Position numbers and translations under genes: made by a program. Positions 1-5,201 of a DNA stretch of 5,201 nucleotides are shown here, piece by piece. The stretch is from Gammaproteobacteria bacterium (lineage in GTDB: Bacteria > Pseudomonadota > Gammaproteobacteria > J113). How positions within the stretch are numbered: position 1 is the first letter of the stretch; every line of letters starts with the position of its first letter. Location of the stretch: the NCBI GenBank assembly GCA_003694425.1, contig RFJX01000138.1:1-5201 (forward strand). The letters are read 5' to 3'. Under the pieces are notes generated by a model. It saw only the letters and a list, made by a program, of their open reading frames with translations. It had not been told where the DNA came from and made no database searches.

Positions 1-182
1 CCTATTCCCGCAGCCGGGGGCTGTTCGCCGGCATCGCCCTGGATGGCTCGGTCCTGGAGATCGACCACGCGGCCACCGCCCGCTTCTACGGCAAGCCGGG
101 CCTGACGGCGTATGATGTCTTCGAAGGAAAGGTACCGAAGGTCCCCGAGGTGGTCCGGCGGCTGCACGAGGCGCTGAAGTGA
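1..182 (+). CDS. C-terminal fragment of a SYLF (Ysc84-like) lipid-binding domain protein
   Basis: This is the last 59 codons of a gene that begins before the window. Complete codons start at base 3 and the TGA stop is at 180-182. The fragment opens with [19 protein letters not shown] and continues to an [19 protein letters not shown] segment. This matches the end of the SYLF/Ysc84 (DUF500) domain, where a YSRSKGLFAG-x-SLEG block is followed by an N/R-x-FYGK block. In bacteria these are usually small exported proteins and the domain binds phospholipids in eukaryotic relatives; the bacterial role is poorly defined. The N-terminal part, including any signal peptide, is not visible. The stop overlaps the GTG start of hisE in a GTGA arrangement, so the two genes are probably co-transcribed and translationally coupled. 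HisI, the usual neighbour of hisE, was considered, but the residues do not fit it. The family call is from recognised motifs only. Confidence 0.8.
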   Translation, partial: YSRSRGLFAGIALDGSVLEIDHAATARFYGKPGLTAYDVFEGKVPKVPEVVRRLHEALK

Positions 183-502
183 GCGAGGAGATCCTCAGGC
201 GCCTGGGCGAGGTCATCGAGGCGCGCAAGGCGGCCGGGCCGGAGGAGTCCTACGTCGCCAGCCTGCACCACAAGGGGCTGGACGCGATCCTGAAGAAGAT
301 CGGCGAGGAGGCCACCGAGACGGTAATGGCGGCCAAGGACGGGGATTCGGCCCACCTGGTGCGCGAGGTGGCCGATCTGTGGTTCCATTCCCTGGTGCTG
401 CTGTCGCACATGGGGCGGGGGCCGGAAGAGGTGCTGGAGGAGCTTTCGCGGCGCTTCGGCACCCCGGGGCACGCCGAGAAGGCGGCCCGCCAGACCAACT
501 GA
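179..502 (+). CDS. hisE: Phosphoribosyl-ATP pyrophosphatase HisE
   Basis: The 107-residue product matches HisE, the cytoplasmic enzyme that hydrolyses phosphoribosyl-ATP to phosphoribosyl-AMP and pyrophosphate in the second step of histidine biosynthesis. Typical HisE blocks are visible: [21 protein letters not shown] at about residues 24-44, then the all-alpha (MazG-like) metal-binding pairs E44-x-x-E47 and E63-x-x-D66 in REVADLWFH. The length is normal for a stand-alone HisE, so this is not a HisIE fusion. The start is GTG at 179-181, which overlaps the stop of the upstream SYLF gene; a GAGG at 168-171 lies seven bases upstream as a Shine-Dalgarno. tatA follows after 16 bases. The hisE-tatABC order is known from gammaproteobacteria such as pseudomonads, where hisI normally precedes hisE. 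Here a SYLF gene holds that position. Confidence 0.96.
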   Translation: MSEEILRRLGEVIEARKAAGPEESYVASLHHKGLDAILKKIGEEATETVMAAKDGDSAHLVREVADLWFHSLVLLSHMGRGPEEVLEELSRRFGTPGHAEKAARQTN

Positions 503-518
503 CGAAGAGGTATCACGC

Positions 519-758
519 ATGGGTTTCAGCATCTGGGAACTTCTGATCGTGCTGGTCATCGTGGTGCTGCTGTTCGGCACCAGGAAGCTGCGCAACATGG
601 GCGGTGACCTGGGTGCCGCCATCCGCAGCTTCCGCCAGGCGATGAACAGTCAGGACAAGCCGGAAGAGGGCGCCGAACCGGCCGCCGGGGTCACCCACGA
701 GAAGGGCGGCCAGGTGATCGAGGGCGAGAAGCAGGACCAGGACGCATCCAAGGTCTGA
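519..758 (+). CDS. tatA: Twin-arginine translocase subunit TatA
   Basis: This 79-residue protein is TatA, the small inner-membrane subunit that assembles around a substrate-loaded TatBC receptor to let folded twin-arginine proteins cross. Residues 5-19 form one hydrophobic N-terminal helix ([15 protein letters not shown]). The invariant hinge follows as FGTRKL at 19-24, then an amphipathic helix (about 25-44, with a [15 protein letters not shown] core) and a charged, variable tail rich in Glu, Gly and Lys. The GTRKL hinge and the DLGAAI-x-x-F-x-x-AM segment are TatA-like rather than TatB-like (TatB has GPERLP). Residue 7 is Glu where E. coli TatA has Gln8; TatB has Glu at this place. The ATG at 519 has a good AAGAGG Shine-Dalgarno at 505-510, eight bases upstream. 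It is the third gene of the packed SYLF-hisE-tatABC unit. Confidence 0.96.
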   Translation: MGFSIWELLIVLVIVVLLFGTRKLRNMGGDLGAAIRSFRQAMNSQDKPEEGAEPAAGVTHEKGGQVIEGEKQDQDASKV

Positions 759-770
759 AGCCGCCCGCAG

Positions 771-1040
771 ATGTTCGACATCGGCTTCTGGGAGCTGGCG
801 CTGATCGGCATCGTGGCCCTGCTCGTGCTTGGGCCGGAGCGCCTGCCCGGCGCCGCCCGTACCGCAGGGCGGATGATCGGCCGGGCCCGACGCACCCTCT
901 CCGACCTGCGGCGCGAGCTGGAGCAGGAGGTCGATCTGGACCTGCCGAAGATCCCCAACCGCATCAGCCCGGAGGATCTGCTCCGGGATCCGCCACCCGG
1001 AGAAGCCCGGAAGGATGAGCGAAACCCCGGAAGTCCCTGA
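771..1040 (+). CDS. tatB: Twin-arginine translocase subunit TatB (short form)
   Basis: This is TatB, which pairs with TatC in the inner membrane to form the receptor for twin-arginine signal peptides. The N-terminus MFDIGFWEL carries the functionally important Glu8. One hydrophobic helix (about residues 7-20) is followed by the hinge LGPERLP with G21-P22, as in E. coli TatB. An amphipathic basic helix follows at about 27-52 ([24 protein letters not shown]). The protein stops at 89 residues, about half the length of E. coli TatB (171), because the long Pro/Ala-rich cytoplasmic tail is almost absent; that tail is largely dispensable in E. coli. The start lies 12 bases after the tatA stop with no convincing Shine-Dalgarno, so translation probably depends on coupling to tatA. 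The last 26 bases (1015-1040) overlap the start of tatC in another frame. Confidence 0.95.
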   Translation: MFDIGFWELALIGIVALLVLGPERLPGAARTAGRMIGRARRTLSDLRRELEQEVDLDLPKIPNRISPEDLLRDPPPGEARKDERNPGSP

Positions 1041-1785
1041 AGAGCAGCAGGGGCAGCCGCTGATCGCCCATCTGCTGGAGCTGCGCGAACGCCTGCTCCA
1101 CTCGGTGCTTTGTGTGCTCCTGGTGTTCCTCTGCCTGTTCTGGTTCGCCAACGACCTCTATGCCTGGCTCGCCCGCCCCCTGCTGGAGAAGCTGCCCGCG
1201 GGGGCCAGCATGATCGCCACCGAGGTGGCCGCCCCCTTCCTCGCCCCCTTCAAGCTGACCCTGGTGGTGTCGATCTTCCTCTCCGTACCCTTCCTGCTCT
1301 ACCAGGCCTGGGCCTTCATCGCACCCGGCCTCTACCGGCACGAGCGCCGTCTGGTCCTGCCCCTGCTGGTCTCCAGCACCGTCCTGTTCTACCTCGGGAT
1401 CGCCTTCGCCTATTTCGTCGTCTTCCCGCTCATCTTCGCCTTCTTCACCAGTACCGCCCCGAGCGGGGTGGCGGTGATGACCGACATCAGCCGTTATCTC
1501 GACTTCGTGCTCAAGCTCTTCTTCGCCTTCGGCCTGGCCTTCGAGGTGCCGGTGGCGGTCTTCCTGCTGGCCCGCACCGGGGTCATCAGCGCCGATGACC
1601 TTGCCGCAAAGCGCCCCTATGTCGTGGTCGCCTCCTTCGTCATCGGCATGCTGCTCACCCCGCCGGACGTCATCTCCCAGGTGCTGCTGGCCGTGCCCAT
1701 CTGGCTGCTGTTCGAACTGGGGCTGGTGATGGCGCGCCGTTTCGGGGGAAGCAGGCGCGGCGGGGAAGAGCCGACGGCCACCTGA
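1015..1785 (+). CDS. tatC: Twin-arginine translocase subunit TatC
   Basis: TatC is the six-helix inner-membrane core of the Tat receptor and binds the RR motif of substrates. The 256-residue product aligns with E. coli TatC by eye across nearly its whole length. Landmarks, with E. coli equivalents, are LLELRER with E22/R24/R26 (E15/R17/R19), the [11 protein letters not shown] periplasmic segment, F101 (F94) and E110 (E103) in [15 protein letters not shown]177 (E170) in AFEVPVAV, and GMLLTPPDV with D218 (D211). Hydrophobic helices fall at roughly 29-46, 79-101, 113-140, 163-185, 201-214 and 220-240, ending in an Arg/Gly-rich cytoplasmic tail. All the key signal-peptide-binding residues are present, so the translocase should be functional. 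The ATG lies inside tatB; a GGAGAA at 999-1004 is 10 bases upstream and coupling to tatB is likely. Confidence 0.98.
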   Translation: MSETPEVPEEQQGQPLIAHLLELRERLLHSVLCVLLVFLCLFWFANDLYAWLARPLLEKLPAGASMIATEVAAPFLAPFKLTLVVSIFLSVPFLLYQAWAFIAPGLYRHERRLVLPLLVSSTVLFYLGIAFAYFVVFPLIFAFFTSTAPSGVAVMTDISRYLDFVLKLFFAFGLAFEVPVAVFLLARTGVISADDLAAKRPYVVVASFVIGMLLTPPDVISQVLLAVPIWLLFELGLVMARRFGGSRRGGEEPTAT

Positions 1786-1802
1786 CACCCCCCGACGGGG
1801 TG
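1786..1802 (+). terminator. Possible weak terminator hairpin after tatC
   Basis: Directly after the tatC stop, CACCCC (1786-1791) and GGGGTG (1797-1802) form a perfect six-base-pair stem around a five-base CCGAC loop. The following bases are not a proper U-tract; the nearest run, TTTT, is at 1819-1822, 16 bases past the stem. It may act as a weak intrinsic terminator or 3' end stabiliser of the tat transcript, or may allow read-through into the next operon. The position between two functionally unrelated units is the main support. Confidence 0.35.
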
Positions 1803-1884
1803 GGTGACAAACTTAACCTTTTGTGCCAGACTTCCGGCATAAATTGTTGAACCGTCTGGATCATGTTACCCACTCGAACTTTCC
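1803..1884 (+). promoter_or_regulatory. AT-richer leader with possible promoter and inverted repeat, upstream of the barrel gene
   Basis: This stretch is clearly less GC-rich than the coding DNA on either side and lies between the tat operon and a two-gene export cluster, so a promoter is expected here. The best -10-like element is CATAAA at 1839-1844 (four of six consensus bases). The only -35-like match is TTAACC at 1813-1818, with a 20-base spacer that is too long for a good sigma-70 promoter. A perfect inverted repeat, CCAGAC at 1826-1831 and GTCTGG at 1854-1859, brackets the -10-like element and could be an operator or a leader hairpin. No Fur-box-like sequence was seen. The promoter assignment is an inference from position and composition. 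Confidence 0.3.
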
Positions 1885-1890
1885 GGGGGA
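1885..1890 (+). promoter_or_regulatory. Ribosome binding site that sets the start of the barrel gene
   Basis: GGGGGA lies seven bases before the GTG at 1898. It decides the start in favour of 1898 over the upstream in-frame GTG at 1823. The upstream start would put 25 non-hydrophobic residues ahead of an otherwise classical Sec signal peptide. Confidence 0.6.
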
Positions 1891-1897
1891 ACTGCTT

Positions 1898-3205
1898 GTG
1901 CTGAAACGGATATTTCCCGCGCTGCTCATCCTGCTGGCCACCCTTCCGGTCCGGGCGGACGAAGTCCTGGATCGGGCCCGTGAGCTCATGGAGCAGAACC
2001 GGCCGCAGGCCGCCTATGAGCTCCTCGCCCCGCTGCAGGCCGAACGGGCCGGCGACCCCGACTACGACTACCTGCTGGGGGTGGCGGCACTCGATTCCGG
2101 CCACAAGGGCGAGGCGGTCTTCGCCTTCGAGCGGGTCCTGGCGGTCAACCCGGACCACAAGCTGGCGCGTGCCGAGATCGCCCGCGCCTACTTCGAGCTG
2201 AAGGAGTACCAGACCGCGAAGGGCGAGTTCGAAAGCCTGCAGGGGCAGGCGATCCCGGACGAGGTCAAGGAGACGATGAGCCGCTACCTGGCGGCCATCG
2301 ACCAGCAGCTCGGTGCGCTGCGGACCCTGTGGCAGGGCTATGTCGCCATGGATCTGGGCTACGACAGCAACGTCAACAGCGCCACCTCCGCCGGCACCGT
2401 GGCGATCCCCGCCATCTCCTCCATCCCCACCCAGCTCTCCGCCGCGGCGGTGGAGCAGAGCGACATGTTCGTCCGCTTCTCCGGCGGCGTCTCCGTCCGC
2501 CACCGGCTGACCGACGACTGGCTCCTGCACGCCTCCGGCAACGCCTTCAACCGCCAGACCGAATCCCCCTTCAGCACCAGTGCCTTCGGCGGCCATGCCG
2601 GGGTGACCCGGCTGCTGGGCAACCACTCCCTCACCCTGGCGGTACAGGGACAGGAGTTCTTCGTCGATCAGGCCACCTTCCGCAATGTCCTCGGCCTGCA
2701 GGGGCAGTGGGGTTACCAGTACGACAACCGGACCCGGTTCAGCGCCTTCGTCCAGTACCTCGACCTCACCTACCCCACCCAGAAGCCGCGTGACGCCACC
2801 CGGATCGTGGGCGGCGTCGGCGCCACCCGGGCGCTGATGGGCAAGCGCAGTCCGGTCATCTTCGCCTCGGTCTACGGGGGGGTGGAGGACGAGCAGCACA
2901 GCGGCGTGCCGCATCTGGGCCACGACCTGGTCGGCGGCCGCGCCGGTGGCCAGATCAAGCTGCGCCACGACATCGACCTGTTCGGCGCCCTCTCCTACGA
3001 GTACCGGGACTACCACGGCCCCGACCCCCTCTTCATCGCCACCCGCGAGGACCAGCAGTGGGACGCCACTGTGGGCGCGGACTGGCGTTTTGCCAGGAAC
3101 TGGAAACTGACCCCCAAGGTGAGCTATACCGACAACAACGCGAACATCACCATCTATGCATACGATCGCCTCGTCGCCGGCGTGAGTCTGCGCCGCGATT
3201 TCTAG
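1898..3205 (+). CDS. TPR plus outer-membrane beta-barrel protein, Slam/DUF560-like (candidate type XI secretion translocon)
   Basis: I read a 435-residue exported protein starting at GTG 1898. A Sec signal peptide (LKRIFPALLILLATLPVRA, cleavage after A20) is followed by a soluble alpha-helical part at about 22-135. This part looks like three TPR-type units: AAYELLAPLQ; DYLLGVAALDSG-x-x-x-EAVFAFERVLAVNPDH; ARAEIARAYFELKEYQTA. From about 145 to the end come alternating amphipathic strands, starting with GYVAMDLGYDSNVNSA and ending VAGVSLRRDF. The terminal Phe is typical of barrels inserted by the BAM complex. TPR domain, YDSNVN entry and a roughly 290-residue barrel is the layout of Slam (surface lipoprotein assembly modifier, PF04575), which moves substrates across the outer membrane. 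The gene lies 26 bases upstream of a likely substrate, as in known Slam loci. Generic TPR-porin is the main alternative; the barrel is certain in type, the Slam function inferred. Confidence 0.72.
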   Translation: MLKRIFPALLILLATLPVRADEVLDRARELMEQNRPQAAYELLAPLQAERAGDPDYDYLLGVAALDSGHKGEAVFAFERVLAVNPDHKLARAEIARAYFELKEYQTAKGEFESLQGQAIPDEVKETMSRYLAAIDQQLGALRTLWQGYVAMDLGYDSNVNSATSAGTVAIPAISSIPTQLSAAAVEQSDMFVRFSGGVSVRHRLTDDWLLHASGNAFNRQTESPFSTSAFGGHAGVTRLLGNHSLTLAVQGQEFFVDQATFRNVLGLQGQWGYQYDNRTRFSAFVQYLDLTYPTQKPRDATRIVGGVGATRALMGKRSPVIFASVYGGVEDEQHSGVPHLGHDLVGGRAGGQIKLRHDIDLFGALSYEYRDYHGPDPLFIATREDQQWDATVGADWRFARNWKLTPKVSYTDNNANITIYAYDRLVAGVSLRRDF

Positions 3206-3217
3206 GATCTGGCGATC

Positions 3218-3224
3218 AGGAGGA
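3218..3224 (+). promoter_or_regulatory. Strong Shine-Dalgarno of the FecR-domain gene
   Basis: AGGAGGA, a near-perfect anti-16S match, lies seven bases before the ATG at 3232. It is the strongest ribosome binding site in the window, consistent with high expression of the second gene relative to the barrel gene, which starts with GTG and a weaker site. It rules out the longer in-frame reading from 3058, which would run through the end of the barrel gene. Confidence 0.85.
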
Positions 3225-3231
3225 TGGCCAA

Positions 3232-4653
3232 ATGAACAGAACCCCCACCCCACGCATCAAGCCCCTGCGCCTGGCCATAGCGGCCCTCTCCGCCGGGGCC
3301 CTGCCCTTCACCGCGCAGGCCATCGAGGCCGGCAAGGTCTATTTCGCGACCGGCAATGCGAGCCTGGTGCGCGACGGACGCCCGCTGCCCCTGCGCCGGG
3401 GTGCCGCCGTCGAGAGCGGAGACACCATCGAGACCGGCAACGGCAGGGCCCAGATCCGGTTCCGGGACGGCCACTTCGTCTCCCTGCAGCCGGACACCAC
3501 CTTCAAGGTGGACCGGTTCGAGTACGAGGAGCAGAAGCAGGAGGGCAAGGGCTTCTTCAGCCTGGTCAAGGGCGGCCTGCGGGCCATCAGCGGGCTCATC
3601 GGCCGCAAGGACCGCGAGGCCTACCGGCTCAAGACCCCGGTCGCCACCATCGGCATCCGCGGCACCGAGTACCTGGTCAAGCTCAACGGCGGCCTCTACG
3701 TCAACGTCGGCGACGGCTCCATCTGGATCAAGAACGAGGCCGGCGAGCTGGTCCTGCTGGCCGGACAGTCCGCCGTGGTCCCCGGCGAGGGCCAGCCGCC
3801 GCAACAGACCGACAACAAGCCGGTGCTGCCGCCGGAGCAGGGTGGCGGTGGCGGAGAAGAGGAAGGGTTCTCCAGCCCCGAGAACGTGACCGGTGAGGGC
3901 AAGCCGGACATCATCCCGCAGGGGCTGACCAGCGGCAGCCGCTACGCCCTGGCCAATGTCTGGGCCGACACCTGCTGCTTCGAAGGCACCTTCGCCGGCG
4001 GCAGCCCGAGCCAGCCGGTGAACGCCACCTTCAGCGGCGGCGCCCTGGTGGCCTGGACCGGCCCCTCCCCGGTCACCGTCGGCGCCATCGGCAACGCCAC
4101 CGCCACCGACTTCGGCAGCGACGCAGGTACCATCGGCTGGGGGCGCTGGACCGGCGGCACCCTCTCCGTGGTCAACGGCATCGCAGACACGCTCGATGAC
4201 GACATGCACTACGTGATCGGCATCCCCACCGCGACCATGCCGACCAGCGGCACCGCCAGTTACAGCCTGGTCGGCGCGACCTCGCCCACCCGGGTCGGCG
4301 ACGGGCTGACCGGGACGGTCAACAGCGGCTCGATGAACGTCGCCTTCGGCGCCATGCCGAGCATCAGCACCACCCTCAACCTCAGCCTGGGCGGAAACAG
4401 CTACACGCTGAATGACAGCTTCAGCGGACCCGGGGATCACACCTTCTCCGGCTTCGGACTCAACGTCAGCGACACCATGGGCAACTGCGCCTCGGCCAGC
4501 TGCAATGCCAGCCTCGAGGGCTTCTTCGCCGGCCAGAACGCCTCCCATGCCGGATACAGCTACGAGATCTACGACGGCTTCAACAATTCCAGGATCATGG
4601 GCGCCGCCGCCTTCAGCCAGGGCGGAGGGGGGGGCAGGGGCAACCCGCCATAG
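3232..4653 (+). CDS. Exported FecR-domain protein with C-terminal TbpB-like beta domain; candidate Slam/type XI cargo
   Basis: The 473-residue product has a Sec signal peptide with cleavage after TAQA (A30) and no lipobox Cys or RR motif. Residues about 34-184 are a FecR domain (PF04773 type): ESGDTIETGNGRAQIRFRDG, LVKGGLRAISG and the signature TPVATIGIRGTEYLV at 135-149, ending in LLAGQSAVV. A Pro/Gly/Glu linker (about 185-230) leads to a Gly/Ser/Thr-rich beta domain (about 235-461). It contains YVIGIPTATMPTSGTASY, SMNVAFG and a final GFFAGQNASHAGYSYEI ... RIMGAAAFSQ, which resembles the last strands of TbpB-like barrels (G-x-FFG-x-x-A-x-x-x-GG ... GVFG). Four cysteines occur (C248, C249, C419, C424). 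The tail is GGGGGRGNPP. Unlike classical FecR there is no membrane helix and no sigma factor gene adjacent, so it is unlikely to be an anti-sigma factor. Adjacency to a Slam-like barrel suggests a secreted or surface cargo. FecR is firm; TbpB-like is probable; ligand unknown. Confidence 0.78.
   Translation: MNRTPTPRIKPLRLAIAALSAGALPFTAQAIEAGKVYFATGNASLVRDGRPLPLRRGAAVESGDTIETGNGRAQIRFRDGHFVSLQPDTTFKVDRFEYEEQKQEGKGFFSLVKGGLRAISGLIGRKDREAYRLKTPVATIGIRGTEYLVKLNGGLYVNVGDGSIWIKNEAGELVLLAGQSAVVPGEGQPPQQTDNKPVLPPEQGGGGGEEEGFSSPENVTGEGKPDIIPQGLTSGSRYALANVWADTCCFEGTFAGGSPSQPVNATFSGGALVAWTGPSPVTVGAIGNATATDFGSDAGTIGWGRWTGGTLSVVNGIADTLDDDMHYVIGIPTATMPTSGTASYSLVGATSPTRVGDGLTGTVNSGSMNVAFGAMPSISTTLNLSLGGNSYTLNDSFSGPGDHTFSGFGLNVSDTMGNCASASCNASLEGFFAGQNASHAGYSYEIYDGFNNSRIMGAAAFSQGGGGGRGNPP
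4627..4634 (+). repeat. G8 homopolymer tract near the 3' end of the cargo gene
   Basis: Eight consecutive G bases encode part of the C-terminal glycine run (GGA-GGG-GGG-GGC). By frame analysis, gain of one G would move the stop to 4671-4673, and loss of one G would extend the frame to a stop at 4727-4729. Either change affects only residues after the conserved GAAAF segment. It is a potential slippage site, not evidence of variation. Confidence 0.8.
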
Positions 4654-4706
4654 GCGGCCCGGCAAAGGGATGAACCACCTTCAGAGAGGCCCCCTTCACC
4701 GGCGAG

Positions 4707-5201
4707 ATGCACCGTACATGCGGGCCTGAAGTCCGCAGCGCCGTCCCCGGCATCCTCTGGCCCGGCCTGCCGGGGCCGCACGGCGAGGTCCTGCTGAGCC
4801 TGCTGTTCCAGCTCGAGCAGAGTCAGTGGTGGTCTGCAGAGCGGCTGTTCGAGGCCCAGTGGCGCCAGCTCCGTGCCCTGCTGGACCACGCCCGCCGCCA
4901 CAGCGCCCACTATCGCCAGACCCTGCCCGGGGCCGTCGGCCCGGAGGAGTGGACCGGGGTGCCGGTCCTGCCCCGGGAGCTGGTGCAGCGCTCGCCGGAC
5001 TCCCTGCGCTGCGCCCGGCTCCCAGCCGAGCACGGCGGCCGCAGGACCGTCAGCACCACCGGCTCGACCGCCCGCCCGCTGAAGGTGGAACGTTCGGACC
5101 TGGCCATGACCCTGGCCGAGGCGATGGTGGCGCGCGACGAGCTGTGGCACCGGCGTGACCTCTCTGCCCGCCTGGCCGTGATCTCCACCTACGTGCAGGA
5201 C
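4707..5201 (+). CDS. CapK/PaaK-like adenylate-forming enzyme, N-terminal part
   Basis: An open frame of exactly 165 codons runs from ATG 4707 to the window edge without a stop. It reads VPGILWPGLPGPHGEVLL, then SLLFQLEQSQWWSAERL, then a helical QWRQLRALLDHARRHSAHYRQTL and WTGVPVLPREL. This pattern is typical of the start of CapK/PaaK (phenylacetate-CoA ligase-like) proteins: LL-x-HA-x-x-x-S-x-x-YR, W-x-x-x-PVL-x-R-x-x-L. The nucleotide-binding loop follows at 116-127 as STTGSTARPLKV; the usual form is TSGSTG-x-P, so Ala122 replaces the second Gly. The family activates carboxylates as acyl-adenylates, often in surface polysaccharide or lipid loci; the substrate cannot be told. An in-frame stop at 4671-4673 limits upstream extension. 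The Shine-Dalgarno is poor (AGAGAGG at 4683-4689 is too far), so the exact start is uncertain. It may be co-transcribed with the FecR-domain gene 53 bases upstream. Confidence 0.78.
   Translation, partial: MHRTCGPEVRSAVPGILWPGLPGPHGEVLLSLLFQLEQSQWWSAERLFEAQWRQLRALLDHARRHSAHYRQTLPGAVGPEEWTGVPVLPRELVQRSPDSLRCARLPAEHGGRRTVSTTGSTARPLKVERSDLAMTLAEAMVARDELWHRRDLSARLAVISTYVQD

Noticed and set aside
3..182. Upstream fragment as HisI
   Set aside because: The SRSR motif is superficially like the HisI WSRSR segment, but the flanking [14 protein letters not shown] and FYGKPG fit the SYLF domain, and no HisI Cys/His residues follow.
964..1788. 274-codon minus-strand open frame opposite tatC
   Set aside because: The His/Glu/Gly/Gln-rich translation is the usual shadow of a hydrophobic membrane protein gene; TatC on the + strand is certain.
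1823..1897. Earlier GTG start for the barrel gene, adding 25 residues
   Set aside because: It would bury the Sec signal peptide behind a polar stretch and has no Shine-Dalgarno. GTG 1898 has GGGGGA at seven bases.
3058..3231. Upstream extension of the FecR-domain frame by 58 codons
   Set aside because: It overlaps the barrel gene, has no signal-like or domain content, and the AGGAGGA site points to the ATG at 3232.
1670..3253. 527-codon open frame on the minus strand, opposite the barrel gene
   Set aside because: The product is Gly/Val/Ala/Asp-rich without a recognisable domain, and it mirrors the codon pattern of a well-supported + strand gene. Long antisense frames are expected in GC-rich coding DNA.
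3202..4665. 487-codon open frame on the minus strand, opposite the FecR-domain gene
   Set aside because: Low-complexity Ala/Gly/Val composition, no domain and no ribosome binding site seen. The + strand frame carries a signal peptide, a FecR signature and a strong Shine-Dalgarno.
4665..4696. AAGGG / CCCTT pairing as a terminator after the FecR-domain gene
   Set aside because: Five base pairs around a loop of over 20 bases with no T-run; not a credible intrinsic terminator.
4670..4729. 19-codon ATG frame between the FecR-domain gene and the CapK-like gene
   Set aside because: Short, with a purine-rich AAGGG touching the start rather than properly spaced, and its end overlaps the CapK-like gene. 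No support for a real peptide.

Overview
The window is a GC-rich (about two-thirds G+C by eye), almost fully coding piece of a bacterial chromosome. All recognisable genes lie on the + strand. The hisE-tatA-tatB-tatC order, the TatA/B/C sequences (very close to the E. coli type) and two outer-membrane-type exported proteins point to a Gram-negative gammaproteobacterium. The exact lineage cannot be told from this window.

Region 1 (1-1785) is a tightly packed housekeeping operon. It holds the tail of a SYLF (Ysc84-like) lipid-binding protein, which overlaps hisE (phosphoribosyl-ATP pyrophosphatase, second step of histidine synthesis) through a GTGA junction. Then come tatA, tatB and tatC, the complete twin-arginine translocase. 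TatB is short and the tatB and tatC reading frames overlap by 26 bases.

Region 2 (1786-1897) is the only real intergenic gap before the second cluster. It is AT-rich compared with its surroundings. It holds a short GC hairpin just after tatC (a possible weak terminator), a spaced CCAGAC/GTCTGG inverted repeat, and a plausible but unproven promoter for the next unit.

Region 3 (1898-4653) is the most interesting part: two genes separated by 26 bases. The first encodes a Sec-exported protein with N-terminal TPR-like repeats and a C-terminal outer-membrane beta-barrel ending in Phe. This is the layout of Slam/DUF560 proteins, the outer-membrane component of type XI secretion. The second encodes a Sec-exported protein with a FecR domain, a Pro/Gly/Glu linker and a C-terminal beta-rich domain. 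That domain's final segment (GFFAG-x-NA-x-x-AG ... I-x-GAAAF) resembles the end of TbpB-type/Slam-substrate barrels. I infer a transporter and dedicated cargo pair, in which the cargo is not lipidated and carries a FecR domain.

Region 4 (4707-5201) holds the first 165 codons of a CapK/PaaK-like adenylate-forming enzyme that runs off the window. It starts 53 bases after the cargo gene and may be transcribed with it.

No RNA gene, insertion sequence, CRISPR array or origin was seen.
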